Part shown: in pieces, positions 1 through 9,724 of the stretch
Layout of the letters: every line of letters starts with the position of its first letter
Position numbering within the stretch: the first letter of the stretch is position 1
Assembly: GCA_051530055.1 (NCBI GenBank)
Contig: CM121342.1
Span: 10,788,001 to 10,852,000 of the forward strand
Direction: 5' to 3'
From: Neoechinorhynchus agilis
Taxonomy: Eukaryota > Acanthocephala
DNA: 64,000 nucleotides
Notes under the pieces: model-generated
Seen by the model: the letters and a program-made list of their open reading frames with translations, nothing else
What the model was told of the DNA's origin: nothing
Databases searched by the model: none
Translations under genes and position numbers: made by a program

Positions 1-2
1 AG

Positions 3-179
3 CAATTGGCCGGATCCGTTCTGTCCAAAAATGCGTATGCACAACAGGAAGCTGAGCGCATCGAGCATTTCGATATCGAACTTCGACCTACTAAACTCCA
101 TGAGCTTAAAATGGGCGAAGTAGTTGCTGGAAACGAAAGGTTCGTAGCGGCTAAGCACACACATACACTCAATACTTAA
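3..179 (+). CDS. 3' end of an unidentified gene (partial)
   Basis: An open frame enters from the left edge and runs for 58 codons to a TAA at 177-179. The translated tail is hydrophilic, with a helical, charge-rich stretch (AQQEAERIEHFDIELRPTK) and a terminal Lys-His-Thr run. The other two forward frames close sooner, and the amino-acid composition looks coding. I do not recognise the family. It is most likely the last exon of a gene that lies mostly outside the window; no upstream splice acceptor can be judged from here. Confidence 0.4.
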   Translation, partial: QLAGSVLSKNAYAQQEAERIEHFDIELRPTKLHELKMGEVVAGNERFVAAKHTHTLNT

Positions 180-1646
180 TGGATTTTAAAAACTTTCACC
201 TTATCTACTCATACGAAATAAAGTCTTCACACAATGCCACGGGGACTCTTAAGATTTTTCGTAAGCAAAGTAGAAAAAAGACACAAATCAAGATCGACGA
301 ATTTCTAAAAAAAATGCTCACTTTCTTCGTGAAGTACTTTTATAGTTACGAACGGTATGTAAAGAATTTACTTCGGAAAATCCCTGAGGAAAAACGCGCA
401 CCACATCTATTTTACGTATCGTTTTATCTCATGACAAGTGCAGGTAATTGGAAGACTGAGACATTGATTGCGCTACTTTTAGAGAAAACCTTTTTGAAGA
501 AAGCATTTCTTGCGCTTGTCAGAAATTAGGATTTAATTTTGGTAAGAGCACTGCTTCCTGACGAATGTATTACATTTTTACCGGAGTTTTGGTCTCACTC
601 AAAGTAGCAATCGTTAAAAAAAGGATCGTTGTTACCATGGGCCAATATAATTATTTGCTTCATTAAATAATAAACAAAATTGAATTATGAGTATCCTTAA
701 ACAACTAAATAGCTTCTCATTTTTACTCGTTCTCGACGAATTCTGCAAAGACGATGAATCACAGACAGTATCGGTGAGTTCGTAGCCATTTGGTTTTTTA
801 CTTGAGCGTGGGCATCGAAATAAATGTAATCGACAAAATTCCCTTCAGAAACCAAAAATTATGAACAAAGACCGAACTCCTATTTCTCTCCTCAGGACTC
901 CCTAGATTAAAGCAAGATCGATTCGTACGTTTAATCCCACTGAGGTGCCATTCAAAATTAGTTCTCAAGTTCGTGCGCCTGAAATCTGATCCGTCGCCGC
1001 CATTTCCAAAGACGTTCGCAATGATTAATGCCACGCGCTTTTTATATATTAAAGATCTTACTCGTTCAATCCTGTCGCGGTGTTTTTGTTGGATCTCGCT
1101 TCCTCTCTCATTATCTGCCCGGGAAGTTTTAATTATTCAACTTATTTGACCAAACATGCCTGACTTTTCGATATATACACACACCAAATTTCTGCTCCAA
1201 AAGACGTCTCTCCCGCAAACGCCTCTGTCTTAATCAACGCAATCTTGTGAACCGTAAATTTTTATGCCCACTATCAAATGGCTTATTGTATTTGTGTGGT
1301 GCGTGGAAAAAAGAAATCTCGAATGCCTCGTCGAAATCTCCAACTTCATCTGCACCAACAAACTTCCAATCTTCGAAGACCTACTGATCACTCGTTCAGC
1401 AGCCATTTACAAAGACTGAGAAAAAGTTTCCCTCGAAAACAAGTGCTTTCACCGTCCGCACACTCGTCGATTTTCCGAAGATACTCGTCGCTTGAGAATA
1501 ATGTCCCTCTCGCAAACATTGTCGCTGACACTTTTGATCAGGATGATAGGTACGGTTCTTTTTTTCTAAATAATTTCCATACAAATCGCCTTTATTCGTA
1601 ATTGATCGCTCCAATTATTTTTCTCCTTTTCTCGAAACTATTTAGT
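180..1646. other. Intergenic region, no supported gene
   Basis: A 116-codon ATG frame starts at 180 (to 529), directly after the preceding stop codon. It is Lys/Phe-rich and matches nothing I know. Short frames on both strands between 800 and 1610 overlap each other and look like chance. The last few hundred bases must hold the innexin promoter and 5' UTR, but I see no clear TATA box. Confidence 0.5.
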
Positions 1647-2887
1647 ATGGTTGCCGGATTTTTGGACGCAATATCCAAGGTCAGGCAACTGAGCTTCAAC
1701 GACGATGACGATCTCTACGATCGCCTTAGTAGGCGGTACACAGTGGTAATGCTGACTCTGTTTGCCGTGATTATATCCACTAAACAATACGTCGGTGATC
1801 CGATAGCTTGTTGGACTCCAGCTCAATTCACTGGCGCCCACGTCGAGTATACAAACTACATTTGTTGGATATCTAACAAATATTATGTGGATTTTAAGCG
1901 CAGATTGCCCGGACGAGAAGAAATCCGAGAACATAAAATCGCATACTACCAATGGGTTCCTTTCATTCTGCTGACAATGATGCTTTTCTTTTACGTCCCT
2001 AACACAATATGGAAGTTTCTGGCGGTTCAAAGCGGATTCGACATTGCAAGTTGGGTTAAGTTGCTGAATAGCATGGAAGCTTTACATCCATTGGCTAGAC
2101 AAAAAACCGTTAGACATGTCGCGAACCTCATTCTGAGGAGCCTGTACTCAACTGGATCGGAATCGAATCTATACAAAGTGACTTCAAGAGTACGAGGAAG
2201 TGTATCGATGAAATCGGTCATCAACGATATTCCGCACCCTAAAAATCATTACTTAATAACCGTTAATTAAACCACGGATTCTTTAGATGATTTTAGCCTT
2301 TAGCATAGAATCGCGTGGCGTACGTAATAAAGATCCTTTATATTGGGAACGTGATTGGTCAACTATACCTTCTTCAATACTTTATCGATGAACGCTACGG
2401 TACTTACGGCATAGATGTTGTTCAGCGTGTTGTAAAAGGCGGAGATTGGGAATTGAAAGTTCGATTTCCTCGCGTAACGTACTGTGATTTCACCATCCGG
2501 AATATGGGCGACAATATGCACCAACATACGGTCCAATGCGTTCTACCGATCAATTTGTTCAATGAAAAGATCTTCATTATAATCTGGTTCTGGTATGCTT
2601 TTATTCTCATCGCATCCTGCTTCGGATTCTTCAAGTTCATTTGGCTTCTGCTTCCATGGAATCGGTACAAGTACATGAGTCGCCTCTTGTCCGTGATCCG
2701 CAAAAACAAATTCGATCTGGCACACACCAAACATCTCCAGACGTTCACTGACTCGTATTTGGGAAAAGAAGGATTTCTACTTATTCGCCTTGTAACGATC
2801 AATACCAACGATTTGACTGGAGGAGAAGTGGCCTCAGTTTTGTGGGATAACTTTTGGAAAACGGACGAAAATAAAACGAATGTATAG
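1647..2887 (+). CDS. Innexin (gap-junction channel subunit)
   Basis: Innexins form invertebrate gap junctions and hemichannels in the plasma membrane. Two exons, 1647-2261 and 2309-2887, join in phase across a 47-bp intron (GTTAAT..CATAG) and give about 397 residues, normal for the family. The ATG at 1647 was chosen because the protein then opens with the usual short cytoplasmic N-terminus (MVAGFLDAIS), followed by the DDD-LYDRLSRRYTVVM first helix. The first extracellular loop carries CW-ISNKYY, the second transmembrane segment begins with the hallmark YYQWVPFILL, and exon 2 has FPRVTYCDF and CVLPINLFNEKIF, the second-loop and fourth-helix signatures. An AATAAA lies at 2920-2925. The exact paralogue cannot be named. 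The loop motifs look lophotrochozoan-like, but that is an impression rather than a phylogeny. Confidence 0.93.
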
Positions 2888-3424
2888 TTGAGGTTTACTC
2901 AAAGGGGCGATCTTTTTAAAATAAAGAACGTTTTCTTGTTACAAAACGAAGGTTATCTCGTAAATGTTAAAGTCCAAAAATTCACTATGGAACGAAAACC
3001 CTTTTCATAAAGAATATGTCAATAAAATTTGAAAAAAGAAGGAAATTACGGGAAAAAGTAAAATTTATAACGATCTTTCGGTAGTTTTGCCAACCCTCAG
3101 ATTTAAATTGACTAATTTATTACCGCTGGGGGAGCTCAAGTGGACAAAGGCGCAACCGTTGCCCGAACTTATGTAGTCCACAGGATAACACTTCGATAAA
3201 GAATCTATTTTTTCTATGCAAACATTTGGAATTGTTTTTTACCGCCTTGAGCTTTAAATTATTTTTGTAATTAGTTTTTCTATTATTTGTCGATTCAATA
3301 AATATGGAAAATCAAGCAAATATGTACTATTGAGAAAACACAAACACAATGTTATTTCCCGTCTCAAAAGCGCAACGTGAATGATGCAAACTGAGATCAT
3401 ATCACTCCCATAAAAGTAATATCG
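2888..3424. other. Intergenic region with a short dispersed repeat
   Basis: It begins with the innexin poly(A) signal. Positions 3081-3127 recur in inverted orientation near 49239-49289 at roughly 80 percent identity over about 46 bp, the best part being the stretch around ATTTAAATTGACTAATTTAT. No gene is seen; the right end must be the promoter of the next gene. Confidence 0.5.
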
Positions 3425-4636
3425 ATGAACAAGGCCCAAGAAACCAATATCGGCAAAGAAGACGAAACGAGAACTCGACCTCTGAATGCTCAATCAGCTC
3501 CAGATATGACGAAAGCTTCAACCGAAGATAAAAATGTAGCGAACCGCAAAAGAAAAAATTCAGAATCATTCGAAAATACAGAAATCAAACGTCCGGCACA
3601 GGATACGGGTCATGAAGTTAAAATCCAATTATCCTCAAACATCAGTGAATGGCAAACAAGGGCTGACTCCAAGGCTAAAGGTGGTGATGAAAAGATTTCT
3701 AAAGGATCGGCTGAAATTAGCAGAAAGCCGGTAAACAATAAAGATAAAATATTGATACAAGAAAAAACCAAAAAGGATAATTTAAGAGGAGAAACGTCGA
3801 CGCAAAATGGAATGCTTGGAGAAATTGCCTATAAACTCTCTTTCGGCATTGACAAAAATTTTACAATAATCAGCGGAGATTGGGTATGCCGAGTATTTGG
3901 AGAAATGATCTATGGAGAATTCTCCGCGGAGGAAATCCAGCGCTCAGGAGTAGTTCCGATGTTGTTGCAGATGAACAATAATACAAAAAACATTCGTTAT
4001 AAATACCTCATACAGAAATTGGCCGACAAATTCGGCGAAACAATCCGAGAGGCACGATTAGCCGCAGCAAAAAGTTCTGAGGAGTTGAAAGCCTCGCTGA
4101 AGAGAAAGCGCACATTTCCAATGAGCGAAGAACCTAGCGCTGCTCAAAGCGTCGACGACAAATCAGCGAAAATGTCTGAATCATTGGATCATAAGGAAGT
4201 CGTTATAGCTGCCCCAAAGCGCCGGAAATACGTCTTTAATTGTGAAGCCAGGAAATCATTTCCCAGAAAAAAGAAGCTTGTTAAATCTGCAGGATCATCG
4301 CACAGTGAGAAAAGTTCCGAGGCCATTGAAAGGGCCCAAGAATCGCTTAAACCAATTAATCATGATTTGTCATTTTATTGCAGAGGATTGCGTATTGGAC
4401 TTCATAAGGATAACAGGATATGGAATCTAGACTGGATTCGTCGAATGTTCCAGGAAATCATGGCAAAGGAAATAACAGCTGAAGACGTTCAAGCGTCACA
4501 AATCATTGAAATATTAGAAAAGATGATTAATCATGTGGCAAACAAAAAACATAAAGAATTAATTGAACCAGTGTATGCAAAAGTTAAAAATACCCTTGGA
4601 AGTTCAGTGGAACCAAAATCATTAGTTAGTGGATAG
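3425..4636 (+). CDS. Basic nuclear protein with two IBD/TFIIS-N-like helical repeats
   Basis: This is a single-exon frame of 403 residues. The N-terminal 125 residues are Lys/Ser/Glu-rich and disordered, with possible nuclear localisation signals (NRKRKN, and KRRK near residue 265). Two similar helical modules follow, about residues 135-220 and 315-395. Both share the pattern LSF, a Trp-containing helix (DWVCRVFGEM and DWIRRMFQEI), EFSAEEIQRS or EITAEDVQAS, then a Leu/Ile/Met helix and a closing Lys-rich helix. The spacing resembles the integrase-binding domain of LEDGF/HRP2 and the TFIIS N-terminal scaffold, both docking modules for transcription-elongation proteins. That assignment rests on pattern only. 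No PWWP domain is present. An AATAAA at 4662-4667 supports the 3' end. A chromatin or transcription role is inferred. Confidence 0.6.
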   Translation: MNKAQETNIGKEDETRTRPLNAQSAPDMTKASTEDKNVANRKRKNSESFENTEIKRPAQDTGHEVKIQLSSNISEWQTRADSKAKGGDEKISKGSAEISRKPVNNKDKILIQEKTKKDNLRGETSTQNGMLGEIAYKLSFGIDKNFTIISGDWVCRVFGEMIYGEFSAEEIQRSGVVPMLLQMNNNTKNIRYKYLIQKLADKFGETIREARLAAAKSSEELKASLKRKRTFPMSEEPSAAQSVDDKSAKMSESLDHKEVVIAAPKRRKYVFNCEARKSFPRKKKLVKSAGSSHSEKSSEAIERAQESLKPINHDLSFYCRGLRIGLHKDNRIWNLDWIRRMFQEIMAKEITAEDVQASQIIEILEKMINHVANKKHKELIEPVYAKVKNTLGSSVEPKSLVSG

Positions 4637-6530
4637 ATTGGCAACAAGACATTTTTATCGAAATAAAGATGAACTCGATTTTTGTGTTTAGAGTGTTAAA
4701 GAATCTTAATGAAAATCATAGCGACAATTAGAAAATCCAACCAATAGCCGTCAGTGATCGAACGATAAAATAGCCGATAAAGCTTCCATTAACAAATCGT
4801 TCAGGAGAATTTGTCTTTACTCCTAAACTCGTGTTGGTTAGATAATATGTTTCAAGCTAACAAGGCATCCTTTTGGTTTTATTAAAAATACAATATAACT
4901 CTTTGAGTCTTAGCTCCCAAAATTTTGAGGACAAGAAAACAAATTGTCCTACCGGAAAAACAATAACCCATGGACAACTTTGGAGACCTTTTTCAATCTT
5001 TCAAAAGTTCTGGAAAATAGAAGTTCTTGTTTTAAGCCAACGTAAATAACGGACGGAGAAAGTCGAAATACGTCGCTCGTATTCTAATGATGCATAAAAT
5101 TAAATGATTTGCCTCAAACTTAATTTTTAGGTTGTCCGATTTTTGAAAAATTTTCACCCAAAAAACATAACCCATAATATCCAGTGATATCCTTCGTAGG
5201 ATTACAATAATGTCCAGTAGGATTACATTTTAAACTACTGCATGTTTTTTCTGTTAACGCTCATAAAGTCGACCTATAACAATTTCATGTTTACGGCACT
5301 TCAAGGGCATTAATCTTAATAAAAAATTGAAAGTATTAAGGGTAAGGGCTATTTCCTCCCTCGCCAAGGGTTCATGACACGGATCTGACGGTTTGCGCCC
5401 TCAACACCTAAAGGATATGTTATCCTTCTCGACCTGTGCTGCGGGTAAACTCCTGGAATCTGCTCTGGTCAGAGCGGTTGACCTTTTCATCCGGGGTTCT
5501 CTTAGCGAATTCGCATTCCTGCTTTTCTTCTCGGCTTCTCTCTCTGTGCGCTTTCGAAAAAAGATGGCGGGACTCGTCCCATCGCAATCGGCTGCACTCT
5601 TCGGAGACTTGCAGGACAAAGGACGAAAAGGATAACGAGGGAACCGCGCTCGAGAAATTTTCTCGCTCGACGAATCGCAATCGCGATACAGCGAGGCAAC
5701 GCTGCCAGTATACTGGCAACGTCAAGAAGTTCACAGGAATAAATTGTAATCGTTGTAAAAAAAATTTAAAAATAGATTCAATATTAATGGAAAAAAATTA
5801 AAATAAAAGTTATTCGATTAATGGGGGCGTTCAAATTTTATAAGTTAAAAACAATGAACAATACATTTTTTATGTGTTCGGCAAATTCGGAATTGTAACA
5901 AAGCGATCGCCTTGCCGCATTTAAAAGCTGCAATCAAATCAATAAAATTACAAAGCGCAAATTCGTATCATGAACTCAATTAATAATAAAGAAAATGTGC
6001 TTTGCTCTCGAAGTCTAAAAATGGTGACTTTTCGATAAAGCATTGGAACATTTAATTTTTTAATACCGTTCATGGCAAAAATTTACGCTCAAAATAATCG
6101 ATTGAAAAGTTTTTGATTTTAATAATTTCTCCTTACAGTGTGAGCGCCAGAACGATATCCATTCACAATCGCCACTGCTCTAAAACTTTTAGCTTTTTTC
6201 AAACCGGTCGCCTTAAGCCGAGATGACGGTAAAAGACCGAAAAGTTCAGTGGGAAACTGTCTCCTTCCCGGAGCACCGAAAAAAAGGGAGAAGTTCAAAT
6301 GCCTCGATCCGCCGCCATTTAAACGATCGGTTCCGTCAATCAGCGCAGAATCTTTAACCAATGTTCAAAAAATGGCGCGACAAAACAATGCTTTATCAGA
6401 GAATCACTGTAGGAAACGGAATGCCAGATTTGCGAGGCAGCAGCTCAGTATCTGAAGTCTTTCGTCCTCGTTGTTCTTTCGTTTTGAACATACCATCGAC
6501 GGATACTTCATTTGAAGTAAGAACTCGAAA
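4637..6530. other. Long intergenic region with a GC-richer island
   Basis: Mostly AT-rich sequence without coding signal. Positions about 5380-5735 are clearly richer in G+C and open in several overlapping frames on both strands, including Arg/Ser-rich ones. This is more like a repeat fragment than a gene, and I could not assign it. The stretch 6120-6530 leads into GRWD1 and probably contains its promoter and 5' UTR. Confidence 0.4.
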
Positions 6531-7963
6531 ATGGCTATTAAAAGAGCAAGACGCGGCCAACGCGGTCGAAAGAAGCCATTACTTCGATCGCGTGCATCAG
6601 CGGTTGATGTGGTTGATTTGATTCAATCAAAAACGACGGAGCAGTCATCTTCATCAAGTGAAGAGTCCGACTCAAGTGAAGAAGGGAACGTTTGTGATGA
6701 TCAATACGATATGAGTGTTTATAAGTTACTTCTGAGGGCTCAGACTGGATATCCTTGTCTTAGTTTTGATTTTGTTCCACATTCTAAACCACCAATAGAT
6801 TCGTCCAACGAACGATTATGCGTTACTTTGGTCGCTGGGACACAATCGGACATGGACGATCGGAACAGTTTAGTGGTTGCTCGAATGTCCGATATGAGAT
6901 TTCGCTCGGACGATGAGACCGACCGGTCCGATGTGAACAGACCTAGATTCGATCAAGTCACTATAGGACATGATGGATGCACCAATCGGCTTCGATGCTG
7001 CCGTCCTGGCTCATCCGCAGGTCCTTTAAGCGCGGAGTTCGTAGCTACATGGTCGGATTCGGGGCAAGTCTTCATTTGGAACATTTCCCAACTCACACGT
7101 TCCTTGAGTAGTCCACCGTCAATTCGACAACGAGTGAATCATGTACATTTATAGCCAGCTTTTTCTACTTTACGCCATCAAAACTGGCTTTAAATATAGA
7201 ATGCTTAAATTTCACCAGCACGAGTCCGCACAATTGCGAAGGATACGCTCTCGATTGGTCAAATTTGTCTGTCGGTTACCTTTTGGCAGGTAATTGCAAC
7301 GGCCTCATACGATTAATCCGGCCAGACGAATCCGGATTCTTAGAAGCCTGCGATTTAATTTTCAAGGGAGGATCAATTGAAGATTTACAGTGGTCGCCCA
7401 TGTCCATCGATGGATTGAGTGTATCGTGAACAATCCATCGATGACGTAACGAGGAATCAGTATTCATTGCATGCTCAACCGATGGATCTCTATTGGCATA
7501 CGACGTCCGAGATCCATCTCGGTATCAATTGCGAGTTTCCCGTGCACATTCGAGCGACGTAAATGTTGTCACTTGGAATAGATTGGGAGAGCCTTTTCTA
7601 GTGTCCGGCGGAGACGATGGTCTCTTAAAACTTTGGGATCTTAGAGCTTTGACTTCCTCACAATCATTTGGAGTCTTTAATTATCATAAAAAACCAATCA
7701 CAAGCGTAGAGTGGCACGCACACGAAAGTTCAATATTCGCGGCTTCGTCTGAAGATGACCAACTGTCTATTTGGGACCTTGCAGTGGAAAATGCAGTGGA
7801 AAATGGAGGCGGTATGGAAGATAATGGAATCTTGCCTCAATTGATTTTCAATCATGCGGGGCAGAAATCAATTAAGGAAGTTCATTGGCATGAACAAATC
7901 AGCGGTCTATTAGTCAGTACCGCTTTATCCGGATTCGATGTCATTAAAACAATAAATGCCTAA
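6531..7963 (+). CDS. GRWD1: Glutamate-rich WD-repeat protein 1 (60S ribosome biogenesis factor)
   Basis: GRWD1 (Rrb1 in yeast) is a nuclear WD40 protein that chaperones ribosomal protein L3, takes part in 60S assembly and binds histones. The model is 6531-7107, 7155-7418 and 7461-7963, with introns of 47 and 42 bp. It gives 447 residues, against 446 in human. The N-terminus has the acidic Ser/Glu tract (SSSSSEESDSSEEG) and the family segment YKLLLRAQTGYPCLSFDF. Exon 2 carries EGYALDWS and SIEDLQWSP. Exon 3 carries AHSSDVNVVTWNR, FLVSGGDDGLLKLWDLR and ITSVEWHAHESSIFAASSED, and ends in LLVSTALSGFDVIKT. The first donor is the least certain border (7108 or 7111). The gene is convergent with ICA69 and the two 3' ends almost touch. 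Confidence 0.93.
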
Positions 7964-8016
7964 AAGCATTTTATTAACAAAAATCGTTTGAGGTATTTTT
8001 CACGCAAAATGGTACT

Positions 8017-9653
8017 TTAAATCTCCTTTTCGGGATCTTTCTTATCGTTGGTCAGCAAATCGAACCAACGATCAATCGGGTCCTAAAATTGTGGTAATTC
8101 TAAAAAGAAAAACAAACACCGTTACCTCAGAACGGTCGTATTCGAACGATGACTTATCATTGCTCATTGTGTTCAATTGAAAATCACTATCTAAGGAATC
8201 CAAAAGTAGATCAGAAGTGAAATCACAAGAGTTCGGTAAGTTGGTTTGGGAGGTAAAGATGCCGAAAACGTCATTGGCATCCTCATAATTGTCATCTTTT
8301 TTATCCTCGTTCAACCACAATGTTTTCTCTACTGAGTGCAGATCTTTTAGTTCTACGGTTTCTCTCTTTCCTTCTTCATCAATGATCAAATCTGAGCAAC
8401 TAAAATATATCCCTAGACATATAATAAAGCTTTGAATTGTTTCGTAGAAACCTTTTACTTAAATCGTCAGATAAATCCAAAAGAGAATTGTTATCTTCTA
8501 ACAGTAGACGTTCTTCGGCAAACGATCCATACGGTTCCACGGGGATTCCATTAAGTTGCTGAGCACGAACAACTTTTCGCCTTTTGTTTTTCAAAAAATC
8601 ACAAACCTCCAAAGCGCAAAATCTATATTCAACTGGTGCATCAAGAACTTCCTGCATCCTTTGGAGAGGTTTCATCATCGACCTCCAAAACATAACCATC
8701 CCGTGGCAGTATGCTTTAAACACATTACAGCACTGCTTCTCGATCTCATTGATTTTAAATCGAAAAATAGTACTTTGGAGAACATATTACACCGACTGGC
8801 GCAAAGCATGTCTATCTTTTCGGTAATGTCTTTCTTTACCTCATCGTACTTGTCTTTTCGTTCCTTAACAATATTTTGAACCTATGTTTTTTCAATAAAA
8901 ACACGAACAATGAACGTGCTCGCGAGTGACACCGACACTTACACTTTGGTATTGAGAGAGTGTTTCAGGAATTTCCGGATTCAAATCATTTTTAGATATC
9001 TCCTTTAGCCAAGCAAGGGACGCTCTAAATTCTGTTCTGAGTTTCATAAGGCGAGACATTGACTGCTCTGTGTCCATAAGTGCTTTTCGATGGAAAGTAG
9101 TAACTTCATTGTGAAGGCGAACGAGTGGAACTTTCACTGAAACTCTTTAAACATGGCCAAATAGCGCGAAAAGCCTTTGTCTTAAGACTCACCTCGCAGA
9201 TGATGACATTGTAAGAATTGACGAAAAAACAGTCAGGACGGTATCTATGGTTCGACTGTGGTTTTCGCGTTCCTGATCGGATACTGCTTGTGAATCGCAC
9301 GACCACGATGGCCCCCGAAATGAGCCATAATGAACGCTAAGCTCATCTTCAATTGAGCAAATAGAATCTATACATCGAACGTATCCACCACAAATCCGTG
9401 TCAGGTTTAAAGATGACCGTTTCAGGGCTTTGAAAAGCTAAACATCAAATTAGTTCTCAAAAAGTCCCAAACCCCAAGTGCATACGTTCAATTTAGCTTC
9501 AAACAAATCGTCCTCACAGTACATATCACCTTCGTCCAGGCTTGCTCGCTTAATCCGGATTTTGTCTGTTATCAACTGTCTGGCAGTATATATCGTTCCT
9601 TTTAATTTCCACAAGGGTCTAATGTTACTCGCGCTATCTCTTCTCTCGCCCAT
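8017..9653 (-). CDS. ICA1: ICA69 / islet cell autoantigen 1-like, AH/BAR-domain protein
   Basis: ICA69 (RIC-19 in worms) is a Golgi and secretory-granule protein with an arfaptin-homology BAR domain that binds Rab2 and PICK1. The gene is on the minus strand in about six exons: 9653-9486, 9437 to about 9330, one near 9290-9195, one about 9160-8945, one about 8880-8768, then exons down to TAA at 8017. Conserved blocks appear in order: SLDEGDMYCEDDLFEAKL, then LVRLHNEVTTFHRKALMDTE with TEFRASLAWLKEIS, then KKDITEKIDMLCASRCNMFSK, then MVMFWRSMMKP. The C-terminal region is acidic and Ser/Leu-rich (SDLLLDSLDSDF), and the last exon encodes DPIDRWFDLLTND. The start is the ATG at 9653, which directly follows TTTCAG and begins only 71 bp after the ANKFY1 stop. 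A reverse-strand AATAAA near 7971-7976 ends the transcript. Confidence 0.88.
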
Positions 9654-9660
9654 CTGAAAC
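9654..9660 (-). promoter_or_regulatory. Candidate trans-splice acceptor in front of ICA69
   Basis: On the minus strand GTTTCAG ends exactly at the ICA69 ATG and is preceded by a T-rich tract. The ANKFY1 stop codon lies 71 bp upstream on the same strand and no AATAAA is seen in the gap. In spliced-leader organisms this geometry marks the second gene of an operon. The alternative is an ordinary cis acceptor with an upstream non-coding exon inside ANKFY1. Confidence 0.4.
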
Positions 9661-9724
9661 GAAATAGAACACGCGGAGAGAAATTTGTAAAACAAAAATC
9701 TTTTTAGTGTGCACAAAAGACCGT

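Noticed and set aside
5393-5735. Overlapping frames in the GC-richer island
   Set aside because: Five frames are open at once on both strands with low-complexity Arg/Ser products; no family motif.
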